Assembly (NCBI GenBank): GCA_964342515.1
Contig: CAYFFP010000001.1
Location: forward strand, 1 to 64,000
DNA length: 64,000 nt
Direction of reading: 5' to 3'
Source: UBA5004 sp964342515
Lineage (GTDB): Bacteria; Patescibacteriota; Minisyncoccia; Phycocordibacterales; Zambryskibacteraceae
A model generated the notes under the pieces. That model searched no databases, was not told the origin of the DNA, and was given only the letters and a program-made list of their open reading frames with translations. The translations under genes and the position numbers were made by a program. The number at the start of each line of letters is the position of its first letter. The first letter of the stretch is position 1. This document shows, piece by piece, positions 56,235-62,498 of this stretch.

Positions 56235-56456
56235 ATGAAAACTATTGCCCAGTTTAAGATTACTCGAGACAAGGATGCCTACATTGCCGAAGGGGTGGAT
56301 TTGGCTATTGTTACCCAAGCCAAAGATTTGGATAGTCTTGTGAAGAATATCGAGGAAGCAGTTTCTCTGCATCTTGAGGACGAAAACATCAAAGATTTTG
56401 ATTTCTCCCAGAAACCTTCTATTTTAGTGAATTTCGAGTTGTCGCAATATGCCTAA
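56235..56456 (+). CDS. hicB: HicB family antitoxin
   Basis: The 73-aa protein (AQFKITRDKDAYIAEGVDLA ... AKDLDSLVKNIEEAVSLHLE) is the small form of HicB, which blocks HicA and often represses its own operon. Its stop overlaps the hicA ATG by 8 nt (ATGCCTAA). TAATAT at about 56215-56220 could be the -10. Confidence 0.85.
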   Translation: MKTIAQFKITRDKDAYIAEGVDLAIVTQAKDLDSLVKNIEEAVSLHLEDENIKDFDFSQKPSILVNFELSQYA

Positions 56457-56691
56457 GCTGAAGACTTTGAGTTCAGAGGACATTATCTCTGCACTCAAGA
56501 ATTTCGGCTTTCAAGTTGTTGGTCAAAGAGGTAGTCATGTCAAACTCTCAAGGCAGACCTCTGTCCAAAAACAAGTTCTGACTATTCCCAACGAAAAGAA
56601 TCTTCCGAAAGGCACGACAAAGGCGATATTCAATCAGGCCAGCAGATTTGTCTCTCAAGAAGAGTTGAAGAAATATTTTTATATCGATTAG
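56449..56691 (+). CDS. hicA: HicA family mRNA interferase toxin
   Basis: The 80-aa dsRBD-fold toxin has the catalytic histidine in GSHVKLSRQ (about residue 28), the N-terminal SSEDIISALKNFGFQVVGQR and KGTTKAIFNQAS near the end. HicA cleaves mRNA when freed from HicB. The order here is antitoxin first, with an 8-nt overlap. Confidence 0.88.
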   Translation: MPKLKTLSSEDIISALKNFGFQVVGQRGSHVKLSRQTSVQKQVLTIPNEKNLPKGTTKAIFNQASRFVSQEELKKYFYID

Positions 56692-56711
56692 GTTCTATTA
56701 AGGCCTTAAAT

Positions 56712-56791
56712 GCTCCCGTGGTTGAATACGTTAAGAACTCTGAATTGGTCCAATATAGCACGGGAATTAGAGTTTAGCGGTTTATTAAAAA
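56712..56791. repeat. Direct repeat A, copy 1
   Basis: It begins GCTCCCGTGGTTGAATACG and matches 58844-58923 over about 75 nt with few differences. Arms CTCCCGTG and CACGGGA form a long hairpin. It abuts the 3' end of the amine oxidase gene. Confidence 0.75.
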
Positions 56792-58083
56792 TGTATTATT
56801 TGTCTTGCCACTTCTAATCCACTAGCCAGTGCTCCTTCGACAGTTGCCGTCTCTGTTTCTTTATAAAGAGCTTCACCAGCAAAGAAGATCTTATTTTCAA
56901 CAGGTTCTCTCAATTTAGCGTATGCTTTCTCTGAATTAGCCATACTATAACTATATGCACCTTTGGTAAAAGGGTCGGCTGGCCAGTTTACAACTTGATA
57001 AGTTACCACTTTTTCTTTAATAAAGTCTTTATCTGCTTTCCAGATGTCAGACAACGAAGAAAGACATAGGTTAAAAATCTCTTTCTCGGATTCGTGCTTT
57101 AATTTTTCTGCCTCTGGCCCCGCGATCCACCCTGTCAGAACTGGATATTGTTCTGGGTATTGTGTCCACCACGCATTTACTTTACCGTTGCAAAGCATAA
57201 ATACCATCTTGTTAATATTTTTATGTTGACTGTTGCTTGTCCACCATTGGTCCTTAAATTTAATAAGAATTTTAATAACTTGACCGAAACCTATTTTATC
57301 AATCGCTTCAATTTTCTCATGAATAGTAGGACTGAATTTTATATTTTTAATAATTGGTAAAGCCACGGTAACAATGACTCGTTGTCCATTATATAAATTG
57401 CCGTCTGTGCATAATACATTTATAGTATCGTTATCTATTTTTACAGATTTTACCTCCTTATTAGTTAATAGTTCTACGCTATATTTTTTACATTCTGAAA
57501 CTAGGAAATTAATCATTGGCCCATATCCCTCTTTTATCCTTCCTTGTTTCCATTCAGTTTGCCCAAGCCACTCTTCTTTAAGAGAAAAAGTGCTTATTTT
57601 ATGGGGATCAGCGGCGTCAAACCCTTTCACCATATTATTTATCACATTCACAAGCCTGCTATATTTTTCATCAGAAAAGTATTTTTCTAAGAAGGTTGAA
57701 ATAGGAATGTCATCTACCAGCTCATTTAATCTTTCGTTTATTATTTCTCTATATTTTATAAATTCAGGGTCTTCAGTAAATAAATAAGCCTTCTTCAATT
57801 CGTTACCATCGAAAGACCACATTTCTCCGTCTTCAGGCATGGAAACATAATTCAAACCAGCTTCACGAAGTAATGACTTGGTTAATGGTGCCTCTCCGTG
57901 AATGAATTCTGCTCCACCTTGCGCCGGATAACCAAACTCTTCTTCGTCAAGAGGGAAAATTCTTCCTCCCACCCTATCTATGGCTTCAAGAATTATTACT
58001 TTTTTCCCGGCTTTAGCTAGTTCTCTTGCCACCATTAAACCTGTTGCCCCAGCACCTATAACTATAATTTCTGCTTTTTCCAT
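56785..58083 (-). CDS. Flavin-dependent amine oxidase family protein
   Basis: The 432-aa protein has an N-terminal FAD-binding Rossmann motif (EIIVIGAGATGLMVARELAK, residues 4-23), the second FAD motif ILEAIDRVGGRI and the C-terminal IFFAGEALYKETETATVEGA typical of monoamine oxidase/polyamine oxidase relatives. It oxidises an amine of unknown identity. It lies in an AT-rich accessory block bounded by direct repeats, suggesting transfer. Confidence 0.87.
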   Translation of the reverse strand: MEKAEIIVIGAGATGLMVARELAKAGKKVIILEAIDRVGGRIFPLDEEEFGYPAQGGAEFIHGEAPLTKSLLREAGLNYVSMPEDGEMWSFDGNELKKAYLFTEDPEFIKYREIINERLNELVDDIPISTFLEKYFSDEKYSRLVNVINNMVKGFDAADPHKISTFSLKEEWLGQTEWKQGRIKEGYGPMINFLVSECKKYSVELLTNKEVKSVKIDNDTINVLCTDGNLYNGQRVIVTVALPIIKNIKFSPTIHEKIEAIDKIGFGQVIKILIKFKDQWWTSNSQHKNINKMVFMLCNGKVNAWWTQYPEQYPVLTGWIAGPEAEKLKHESEKEIFNLCLSSLSDIWKADKDFIKEKVVTYQVVNWPADPFTKGAYSYSMANSEKAYAKLREPVENKIFFAGEALYKETETATVEGALASGLEVARQIIHF

Positions 58084-58116
58084 AAACTTCAGCTAAATAA
58101 TCATCAATTATTAGTT

Positions 58117-58671
58117 CTACAATTTATCTACTTGAAACGGTATTAAATCTGACTCTGCAAATAGCCTTGATTTTGAGGATTTTATTAATCCGATAGAAGG
58201 GTTGGTTGCGAAACCTATGTATTCTACCTGTTTATTTTTACCATTTCGCACATATTGAATTGCTGGTATCAAATCGGTATCAGAACTCACTATAATGGCT
58301 GTATCGTATAAATTATCCACAGCACCGATAACCAGATCTACAGATAATTTAACATCCACACCCTTTTCCCTAATTCTTTTTCCGTCATACATAATACGTC
58401 CACGTTTTATAACAAATCCTTCGTTTTCTAAACCACTTAGAAATTTTTGCTGGCTTTTGACCATTTCCTCACTCTTCTTAGAGTTATCGTGATTTTTTAC
58501 AATACCAACATAGTATCTCTTTGATATAAGCTCTCTTTCTCCAACTAGATGACTAACGAAAGCGGAGTAATCAAATCTCTTATCTTGTTTAGGTATACCC
58601 AACTCCTTAAGTTTTCTATAAGTATTGCCTCCATCTATATAAACTACGACTTTTTCTTTGCCGAATAACAT
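58117..58671 (-). CDS. NYN domain (PIN-like) nuclease
   Basis: The 184-aa protein starts with KVVVYIDGGNTYRKLKE (first Asp and Asn). It continues with KGVDVKLSVDLVIGA (acidic pair) and TAIIVSSDTDLIPAIQYVRN (SDTD motif), the LabA/NYN pattern. NYN proteins cut RNA. It precedes the amine oxidase on the same strand by 33 nt. A terminator hairpin lies just upstream at 58695-58724. Confidence 0.85.
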   Translation of the reverse strand: MLFGKEKVVVYIDGGNTYRKLKELGIPKQDKRFDYSAFVSHLVGERELISKRYYVGIVKNHDNSKKSEEMVKSQQKFLSGLENEGFVIKRGRIMYDGKRIREKGVDVKLSVDLVIGAVDNLYDTAIIVSSDTDLIPAIQYVRNGKNKQVEYIGFATNPSIGLIKSSKSRLFAESDLIPFQVDKL

Positions 58672-58694
58672 AACTAGACTTTAACATAAAACAA

Positions 58695-58724
58695 ACCACC
58701 TCTGCCCGTGAAGGCAGAGGTGGT
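58695..58724 (-). terminator. Perfect 12-bp terminator hairpin
   Basis: ACCACCTCTGCC (58695-58706) and GGCAGAGGTGGT (58713-58724) around a 6-nt loop. On the minus strand it is followed by TTGTTTTATG, so it would end the transcript coming from the EEP gene. Confidence 0.8.
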
Positions 58725-58756
58725 GCTGTTAGTGCTTATTAATATACATGTTTCAA

Positions 58757-58849
58757 ATTAAAAATCAATGAAATATGTTAATAAGTTCTGAACCCTATTT
58801 TTGGTTATAAAAATTAGCGGCTTAACGAAGCCATATTTTCAGGGCTCCC
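58757..58849. repeat. Direct repeat B, copy 1
   Basis: It matches 60567-60656 (TTAAAAATCAATGAAA, TATGTTAATAAGTTC, then GCCATATTTTC and GGGGCTCC) with about four-fifths identity by eye. Copy 2 runs into the 3' end of tRNA-Asn; copy 1 runs into repeat A. Confidence 0.75.
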
Positions 58850-58923
58850 GTGGTTGGATACGTTAAGAACTCTGAATTGGAAAAATATAGCACGGGAGCT
58901 TGAGTTTAGTGGGTTAATAAATT
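58844..58923. repeat. Direct repeat A, copy 2
   Basis: Starts GGCTCCCGTGGTTGGATACG, arms CTCCCGTG/CACGGGAG; abuts the stop of the EEP gene. Nearly identical to 56712-56791. Confidence 0.75.
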
Positions 58924-59663
58924 TAATTAAAATCTAAGTACATGGCTAAATGGTCAGAAACTTCATCTGGTAATACCTGGAAATCATTAACCTTTATATC
59001 TTTACTGACTAGAGTATAGTCAGCAAAACGAACTGATTTTGTGTAGTGGCTAGACCTCGTTGAGGTAATACCAAATTCTTTAATAAGATTTCTCATACCT
59101 AAATCTTCCAACATTTTCAAACTCTTAGTTTCTGGAAGTAGGTTGAAGTCGCCCATAAGCACATGGTGGTGTGAAATTCCTTTTAAGAACTTGGCAATCC
59201 TGTCTGATTGAATTAACCTCTCTTCGGTATCTTCTTTAGGACCACCGTTCCACAAACCATGAAAATTTAGAATTGTCCTAGGGCCTTTGGGTGTCTCTAT
59301 GGTTGTATATTGAAGATTTCTGGCATGATTAGCATGAAATTCTTGATGCACCCAGCCTACATCTTTATGAACAAAAATGTCTCCCTCTTCAAGAGCATTG
59401 AGGTCTTTCTTAACAAACATAGCTAGACCATACCAATCGTGATAATGTGGGCGAAAGAATATTGAATGCTCCGTTAATATATTCCCGATATTAGTAAGCA
59501 TTCTTGTATCTATCCCTTCTCCCCATTTAGGGGCTTCATCATCTCCACCTTCCCAGATTTCTTGAAGGCAGAAAACATCAATATCCTTGTGCTTACGAAA
59601 AAAATCCAAGAGATTATCCTTTCCAGCTCTTCCGCCCCAAGTATTTAGCGAAATCAGCCTCAT
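58923..59663 (-). CDS. Endonuclease/exonuclease/phosphatase family protein
   Basis: The 246-aa protein has the EEP fold motifs: MRLISLNTWGG, CLQEIWEG (catalytic Glu), LNFHGLW, HHVLMGDFNLLP (Asp-Asn pair) and EVSDHLAMYL (SDH). Such enzymes cleave phosphodiesters in nucleic acids or lipids. The start overlaps the ASCH gene stop, giving a two-gene operon on the minus strand. Confidence 0.85.
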   Translation of the reverse strand: MRLISLNTWGGRAGKDNLLDFFRKHKDIDVFCLQEIWEGGDDEAPKWGEGIDTRMLTNIGNILTEHSIFFRPHYHDWYGLAMFVKKDLNALEEGDIFVHKDVGWVHQEFHANHARNLQYTTIETPKGPRTILNFHGLWNGGPKEDTEERLIQSDRIAKFLKGISHHHVLMGDFNLLPETKSLKMLEDLGMRNLIKEFGITSTRSSHYTKSVRFADYTLVSKDIKVNDFQVLPDEVSDHLAMYLDFN

Positions 59664-59935
59664 TATTTCAGTGAGATTACCTGCAACCCTTTCTTATCTA
59701 TATCTTCTTTAGGCCAGAATTTAGTTAAATCATCTATCTTCCACTTTCCTACATATCCAACCTTTCTTTCTAATTCTCTTCCTGTGTAGGCCTTTGTGTA
59801 TGGATTCCACTCTTTCAAAACTAAGGTGTCTCCTTCGTCTATGTCAAAATCATTCAGTCTTAACTCAAAAGTCTTTTTGCCATCTAGAATTTCTTGAAAG
59901 TATTCAGACCATACTTTCTTTTCAACTGTTTTCAT
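59663..59935 (-). CDS. ASCH/DUF3850-like RNA-binding domain protein
   Basis: The 90-aa protein (VWSEYFQEILDGKKTFELRL, NDFDIDEGDTLVLKEWNP, RKVGYVG) matches the ASCH/DUF3850 fold, a PUA-like beta-barrel thought to bind RNA or modified bases. It is coupled with the EEP nuclease, which suggests substrate recognition for that enzyme. Confidence 0.8.
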   Translation of the reverse strand: MKTVEKKVWSEYFQEILDGKKTFELRLNDFDIDEGDTLVLKEWNPYTKAYTGRELERKVGYVGKWKIDDLTKFWPKEDIDKKGLQVISLK

Positions 59936-59977
59936 ATGGGAAGTATAACAAAAATGGTGTAAGATATCTCCATTATT

Positions 59978-60454
59978 ATGGGCTTTTTATCTAGATATAA
60001 ACGCGAAAAGCAAAAAGCGGAAGATTTCTATAAAACTATAGATAAGGTTAAATGTCCTTATTTTGAGACCGATATCACTTTTAATGCTGATGGATTTCAT
60101 CACCTCCAGTTTTCTGCGGAACGCGAACGGCCAAAGCAAGAGCAACTTCTGAAATTCAGTCTTTTACCCGCAATTCCACATATCTTAAAGAAAGCCGGGA
60201 CAATTCAAGAGTATAGACGCACAATGGAACCAGTGGGTCAAAAGAGATTTTCTGATGGCGCTAAAGAAATGAAAGAAATTGAATATTGGGGAATAGTTGC
60301 TATCACAAAAAGTGAAAAACCGATAAGAATCAAGATTATTTTGCGTAGAGTTGGTAACGGAAGTATAATTTTTTGGAGTGTAATGCCAACAGTGAAATTG
60401 AAAGATGGTGACTCGTATTTATATTTAGCTACTCCAAATATTGCTGAAGAATAA
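59978..60454 (+). CDS. Hypothetical protein, possibly a small nuclease-like fold
   Basis: The 158-aa product has CPYFETDITFNADGFHHLQF near residue 27 and EYWGIVAI ... RIKIILRRVGNGSIIFWSVM near residue 110. This arrangement is reminiscent of phage-associated barnase/EndoU-like proteins, but the match is weak. There is no signal peptide. It is the only plus-strand gene in the block between the two copies of repeat B. Confidence 0.5.
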   Translation: MGFLSRYKREKQKAEDFYKTIDKVKCPYFETDITFNADGFHHLQFSAERERPKQEQLLKFSLLPAIPHILKKAGTIQEYRRTMEPVGQKRFSDGAKEMKEIEYWGIVAITKSEKPIRIKIILRRVGNGSIIFWSVMPTVKLKDGDSYLYLATPNIAEE

Positions 60455-60460
60455 CGACAA

Positions 60461-60542
60461 AGCCCCTGATAAACAGGGGCTCTCTCGAGTGTCTGCCTTC
60501 AGCTTAATTTATTAGCTGAACGGGGCTTGCGCCCACAGACAC
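60461..60542. other. Hairpin terminator plus three-way-junction structure
   Basis: AGCCCCTG/CAGGGGCT (60461-60481) is followed by a closing stem GTGTCTG (60489-60495) with CAGACAC (60536-60542). That stem encloses two hairpins: TTCAGCT/AGCTGAA (60498-60520) and GGGC/GCCC (about 60523-60534). This folds as a compact three-way junction. No gene is present here. Confidence 0.55.
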
Positions 60543-60566
60543 ACTTTGACTATACCTAATCGTAAG

Positions 60567-60656
60567 TTAAAAATCAATGAAAATATGTTAATAAGTTCCG
60601 AACTCTATTTAGGTTGCAAAGTTTAGTGGCTCAACAAAGCCATATTTTCGGGGCTC
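60567..60656. repeat. Direct repeat B, copy 2
   Basis: Partner of 58757-58849. Contains GTGGCTCAACAAAGCCAT, a small hairpin kept in the other copy with changed bases. Abuts the 3' end of tRNA-Asn. Confidence 0.75.
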
Positions 60657-60726
60657 CGCGAGCAGGGATCGAACCTGCGACATCCTCGTTAACAGCGAGG
60701 CGCTCTGCCGACTGAGCTATCGCGGA
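60654..60726 (-). tRNA. tRNA-Asn (GTT)
   Basis: Minus-strand cloverleaf: acceptor TCCGCGA/TCGCGGA, D-arm TAGCTCAGTCGGCAGAGC, anticodon loop CTGTTAA, T-arm GGTTCGATCCC. CCA is not encoded. Its 3' flank is duplicated as repeat B, which suggests an integration site. Confidence 0.92.
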
Positions 60727-60770
60727 ATATTGGGAAATGATACCAAAAAGAGGGGATTAGACAAATTTGT

Positions 60771-60776
60771 TATAAT
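60771..60776 (+). promoter_or_regulatory. -10 element of hpf
   Basis: TATAAT ends 6 nt before ATG 60783, the typical leaderless spacing in this window. Confidence 0.6.
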
Positions 60777-60782
60777 AAGTTT

Positions 60783-61160
60783 ATGAAAATCAACATCAAG
60801 GCGACTAATATCACGCTTACTCCAGCCATCTCCGATTACGTTAATAAGAAAATTTCCGCTCTTGAGAAATATTTTCAACAAAGTCCCGACGCGGTGGCGC
60901 ACGTAGAGGTGGGGCGCATCACCCGTCACCACAAGACGGGGGAGATTTTCCGCGCCGAGGTACATGTCATCGGGGCGGGGCTCGATGTCTATGCCGACTC
61001 GGAACAGGCGGACCTCTACGCCGCCATAGACTTGGCCAAGGATGAACTCATCAGAAACACTCTACAGGGTAAGGATAAGCGCGCCACACTTGCCCGCCGC
61101 GGAGCGGAGATGGTGAAAAATATGATGAAAGGGTTTAGAATATTTAAGAAAAGACCATAA
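60783..61160 (+). CDS. hpf: Ribosome hibernation promoting factor (short HPF/RaiA)
   Basis: The 125-aa protein (MKINIKATNITLTPAISDYV; VEVGRITRHHKTGEIFRAEV; VYADSEQADLYAAIDLAKDE) has the beta-alpha-beta fold that binds the 30S decoding area and inactivates ribosomes during slow growth. It is the short form without the dimerisation domain. The stop overlaps the next small gene (TAATG). Confidence 0.92.
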   Translation: MKINIKATNITLTPAISDYVNKKISALEKYFQQSPDAVAHVEVGRITRHHKTGEIFRAEVHVIGAGLDVYADSEQADLYAAIDLAKDELIRNTLQGKDKRATLARRGAEMVKNMMKGFRIFKKRP

Positions 61161-61333
61161 TGGATTTTTACTGGAGACAGAAAGCGAACATGTGGGTTAC
61201 CGCCTCGGTTCTAGCCGGAGGATTGGTGTCGGCAATAATCCTCTTTTTCTTGGCGCGATTGGAGAATCGCCTAGAGGCTAGTTACCTCGCAGAAAGTCCC
61301 GCCAATTCATCTCTCGTTTTCCCGCAGGAGTAA
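61160..61333 (+). CDS. Small single-pass membrane protein
   Basis: ATG 61160 shares one base with the hpf stop and opens 57 codons with a clear membrane helix (TASVLAGGLVSAIILFFLAR). Its last 56 nt overlap the 3' end of the minus-strand Def-Fmt gene. Coupling to hpf and the helix favour a real gene. No function is known. Confidence 0.45.
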   Translation: MDFYWRQKANMWVTASVLAGGLVSAIILFFLARLENRLEASYLAESPANSSLVFPQE

Positions 61334-62498
61334 CTCTGGTAGGTACAAATTTCCCATCTTCGATTTTGGCATCATTTACTGCGATTCTTAGTTCTTTACC
61401 CATTTTATTTTTGAAAAAGAAATAAGCGCCGGGCCATCTACTGTAAGCGAGGACCTTTCTTAAATTCTTTTCCGCATCATCATTCAAATCAAGAAGCCCA
61501 TCCTCCTTCTTCACCAATTTGCAATAAGTAGCTAATGAGTCGTCTTGAGGAGTAGGTGTCGGCAAATTCGGGAGGATTTTTGCCAGAAGTCTGCCACCGG
61601 CGCGGGCCAATTTCTCTTCCACTTTCGCGTAATGGTCCGGCCATGGCTCTATAAAAACCTTTTCTTGCGCCAGTATTGGTCCGTGGTCCATTTTCTCGTC
61701 CATTTTTATGATAGTGACACCGGGCTGCTTGTTCTCTAGGATTAAATTTTGAATAGGGGAAGAGCCCCGCAACTCAGGCAACAACGACGGATGCGCGTTA
61801 AGAAATCCGCGTCTTGGAATTTCTAAATATTCTTTAGGCAAGATTTTCCCGAACGACGCGACTATGCCGAAATCAATATCTTTTGGAAATTTGGGGAGGG
61901 GTGCTTTCGCGTCGGTAACTTTCAGAACGGGAGAAAACCCGGCACTTTCCAACTCTTCCAGTACAAATTCCGAGAATTTAGAACCTTGCCTGCCGGCAGG
62001 CAGGCTACCGAAGAAGACGAACGAAGCGGCTGGGGGGAGATTCCTCACATTCTTCGCTTTATCGGTAAAGAGTATGCCGTTTAAGTGGTCTATCTCGTGC
62101 TGTATTATCTGGGCAAGGAGGCCGGAGGCGCCAATGGTAACCGACTTACCGGCATCGTTATAAGCTTTTATCGTCACTTTCTCATGGCGGAGCACTTCTC
62201 CGTAAAGCCATCTTACGGACAGACAGCCCTCCTCCATCTTCCTCTTCTTCTTGGAAGTTTTGACGATTTCCGGATTGATGAAGACTAGGTCAGCACTTTC
62301 TCTCTTTACCATAAAAATCCGGAGGCTAGCGCCGATTTGCGGCGCGGCAATAGCCACCCCGTCCTTTTCGGCATGTAAAGCCCTCTTCATCTTAGCGACA
62401 ATGTCTCTTATTTTTTTAGAACCAATATCTTCGAGAGGCACTGCCTCGGCAGTTTGCCTCAAAACTGGACTCTCTTTGTCTACTAATAGTTTCTTCAT
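61278..62498 (-). CDS. def-fmt: Fused peptide deformylase and methionyl-tRNA formyltransferase
   Basis: The 406-aa product has two enzymes in one chain. Residues 1 to about 165 are peptide deformylase with GVAIAAPQIG, EGCLSVRW (metal Cys) and QHEIDHLNG (two metal His and catalytic Glu). Residues about 170-406 are formyltransferase: FGIVASFGKILPKEYLE, LNAHPSLLPELRGSSPIQ (catalytic Asn-His) and KMDEKMDHGPIL. The first adds a step at the end of synthesis (removing formyl), the second at the start (adding it to Met-tRNAi). The formyltransferase C-terminal domain is shortened. A palindrome at 61987-62002 inserts LPAGRQG at the join. The gene overlaps priA by 4 nt. Confidence 0.9.
   Translation of the reverse strand: MKKLLVDKESPVLRQTAEAVPLEDIGSKKIRDIVAKMKRALHAEKDGVAIAAPQIGASLRIFMVKRESADLVFINPEIVKTSKKKRKMEEGCLSVRWLYGEVLRHEKVTIKAYNDAGKSVTIGASGLLAQIIQHEIDHLNGILFTDKAKNVRNLPPAASFVFFGSLPAGRQGSKFSEFVLEELESAGFSPVLKVTDAKAPLPKFPKDIDFGIVASFGKILPKEYLEIPRRGFLNAHPSLLPELRGSSPIQNLILENKQPGVTIIKMDEKMDHGPILAQEKVFIEPWPDHYAKVEEKLARAGGRLLAKILPNLPTPTPQDDSLATYCKLVKKEDGLLDLNDDAEKNLRKVLAYSRWPGAYFFFKNKMGKELRIAVNDAKIEDGKFVPTRVTPAGKREMNWRDFLRGN
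61987..62002. repeat. LPAGRQ palindrome inside def-fmt
   Basis: TGCCTGCC followed by GGCAGGCA, the core of the element also found in pilD (11936-11955). It is read on the minus strand as LPAGRQ. Confidence 0.85.

Noticed and set aside
60489..60542. Hammerhead ribozyme
   Set aside because: The three-way junction lacks the CUGANGA and GAAA core bases.
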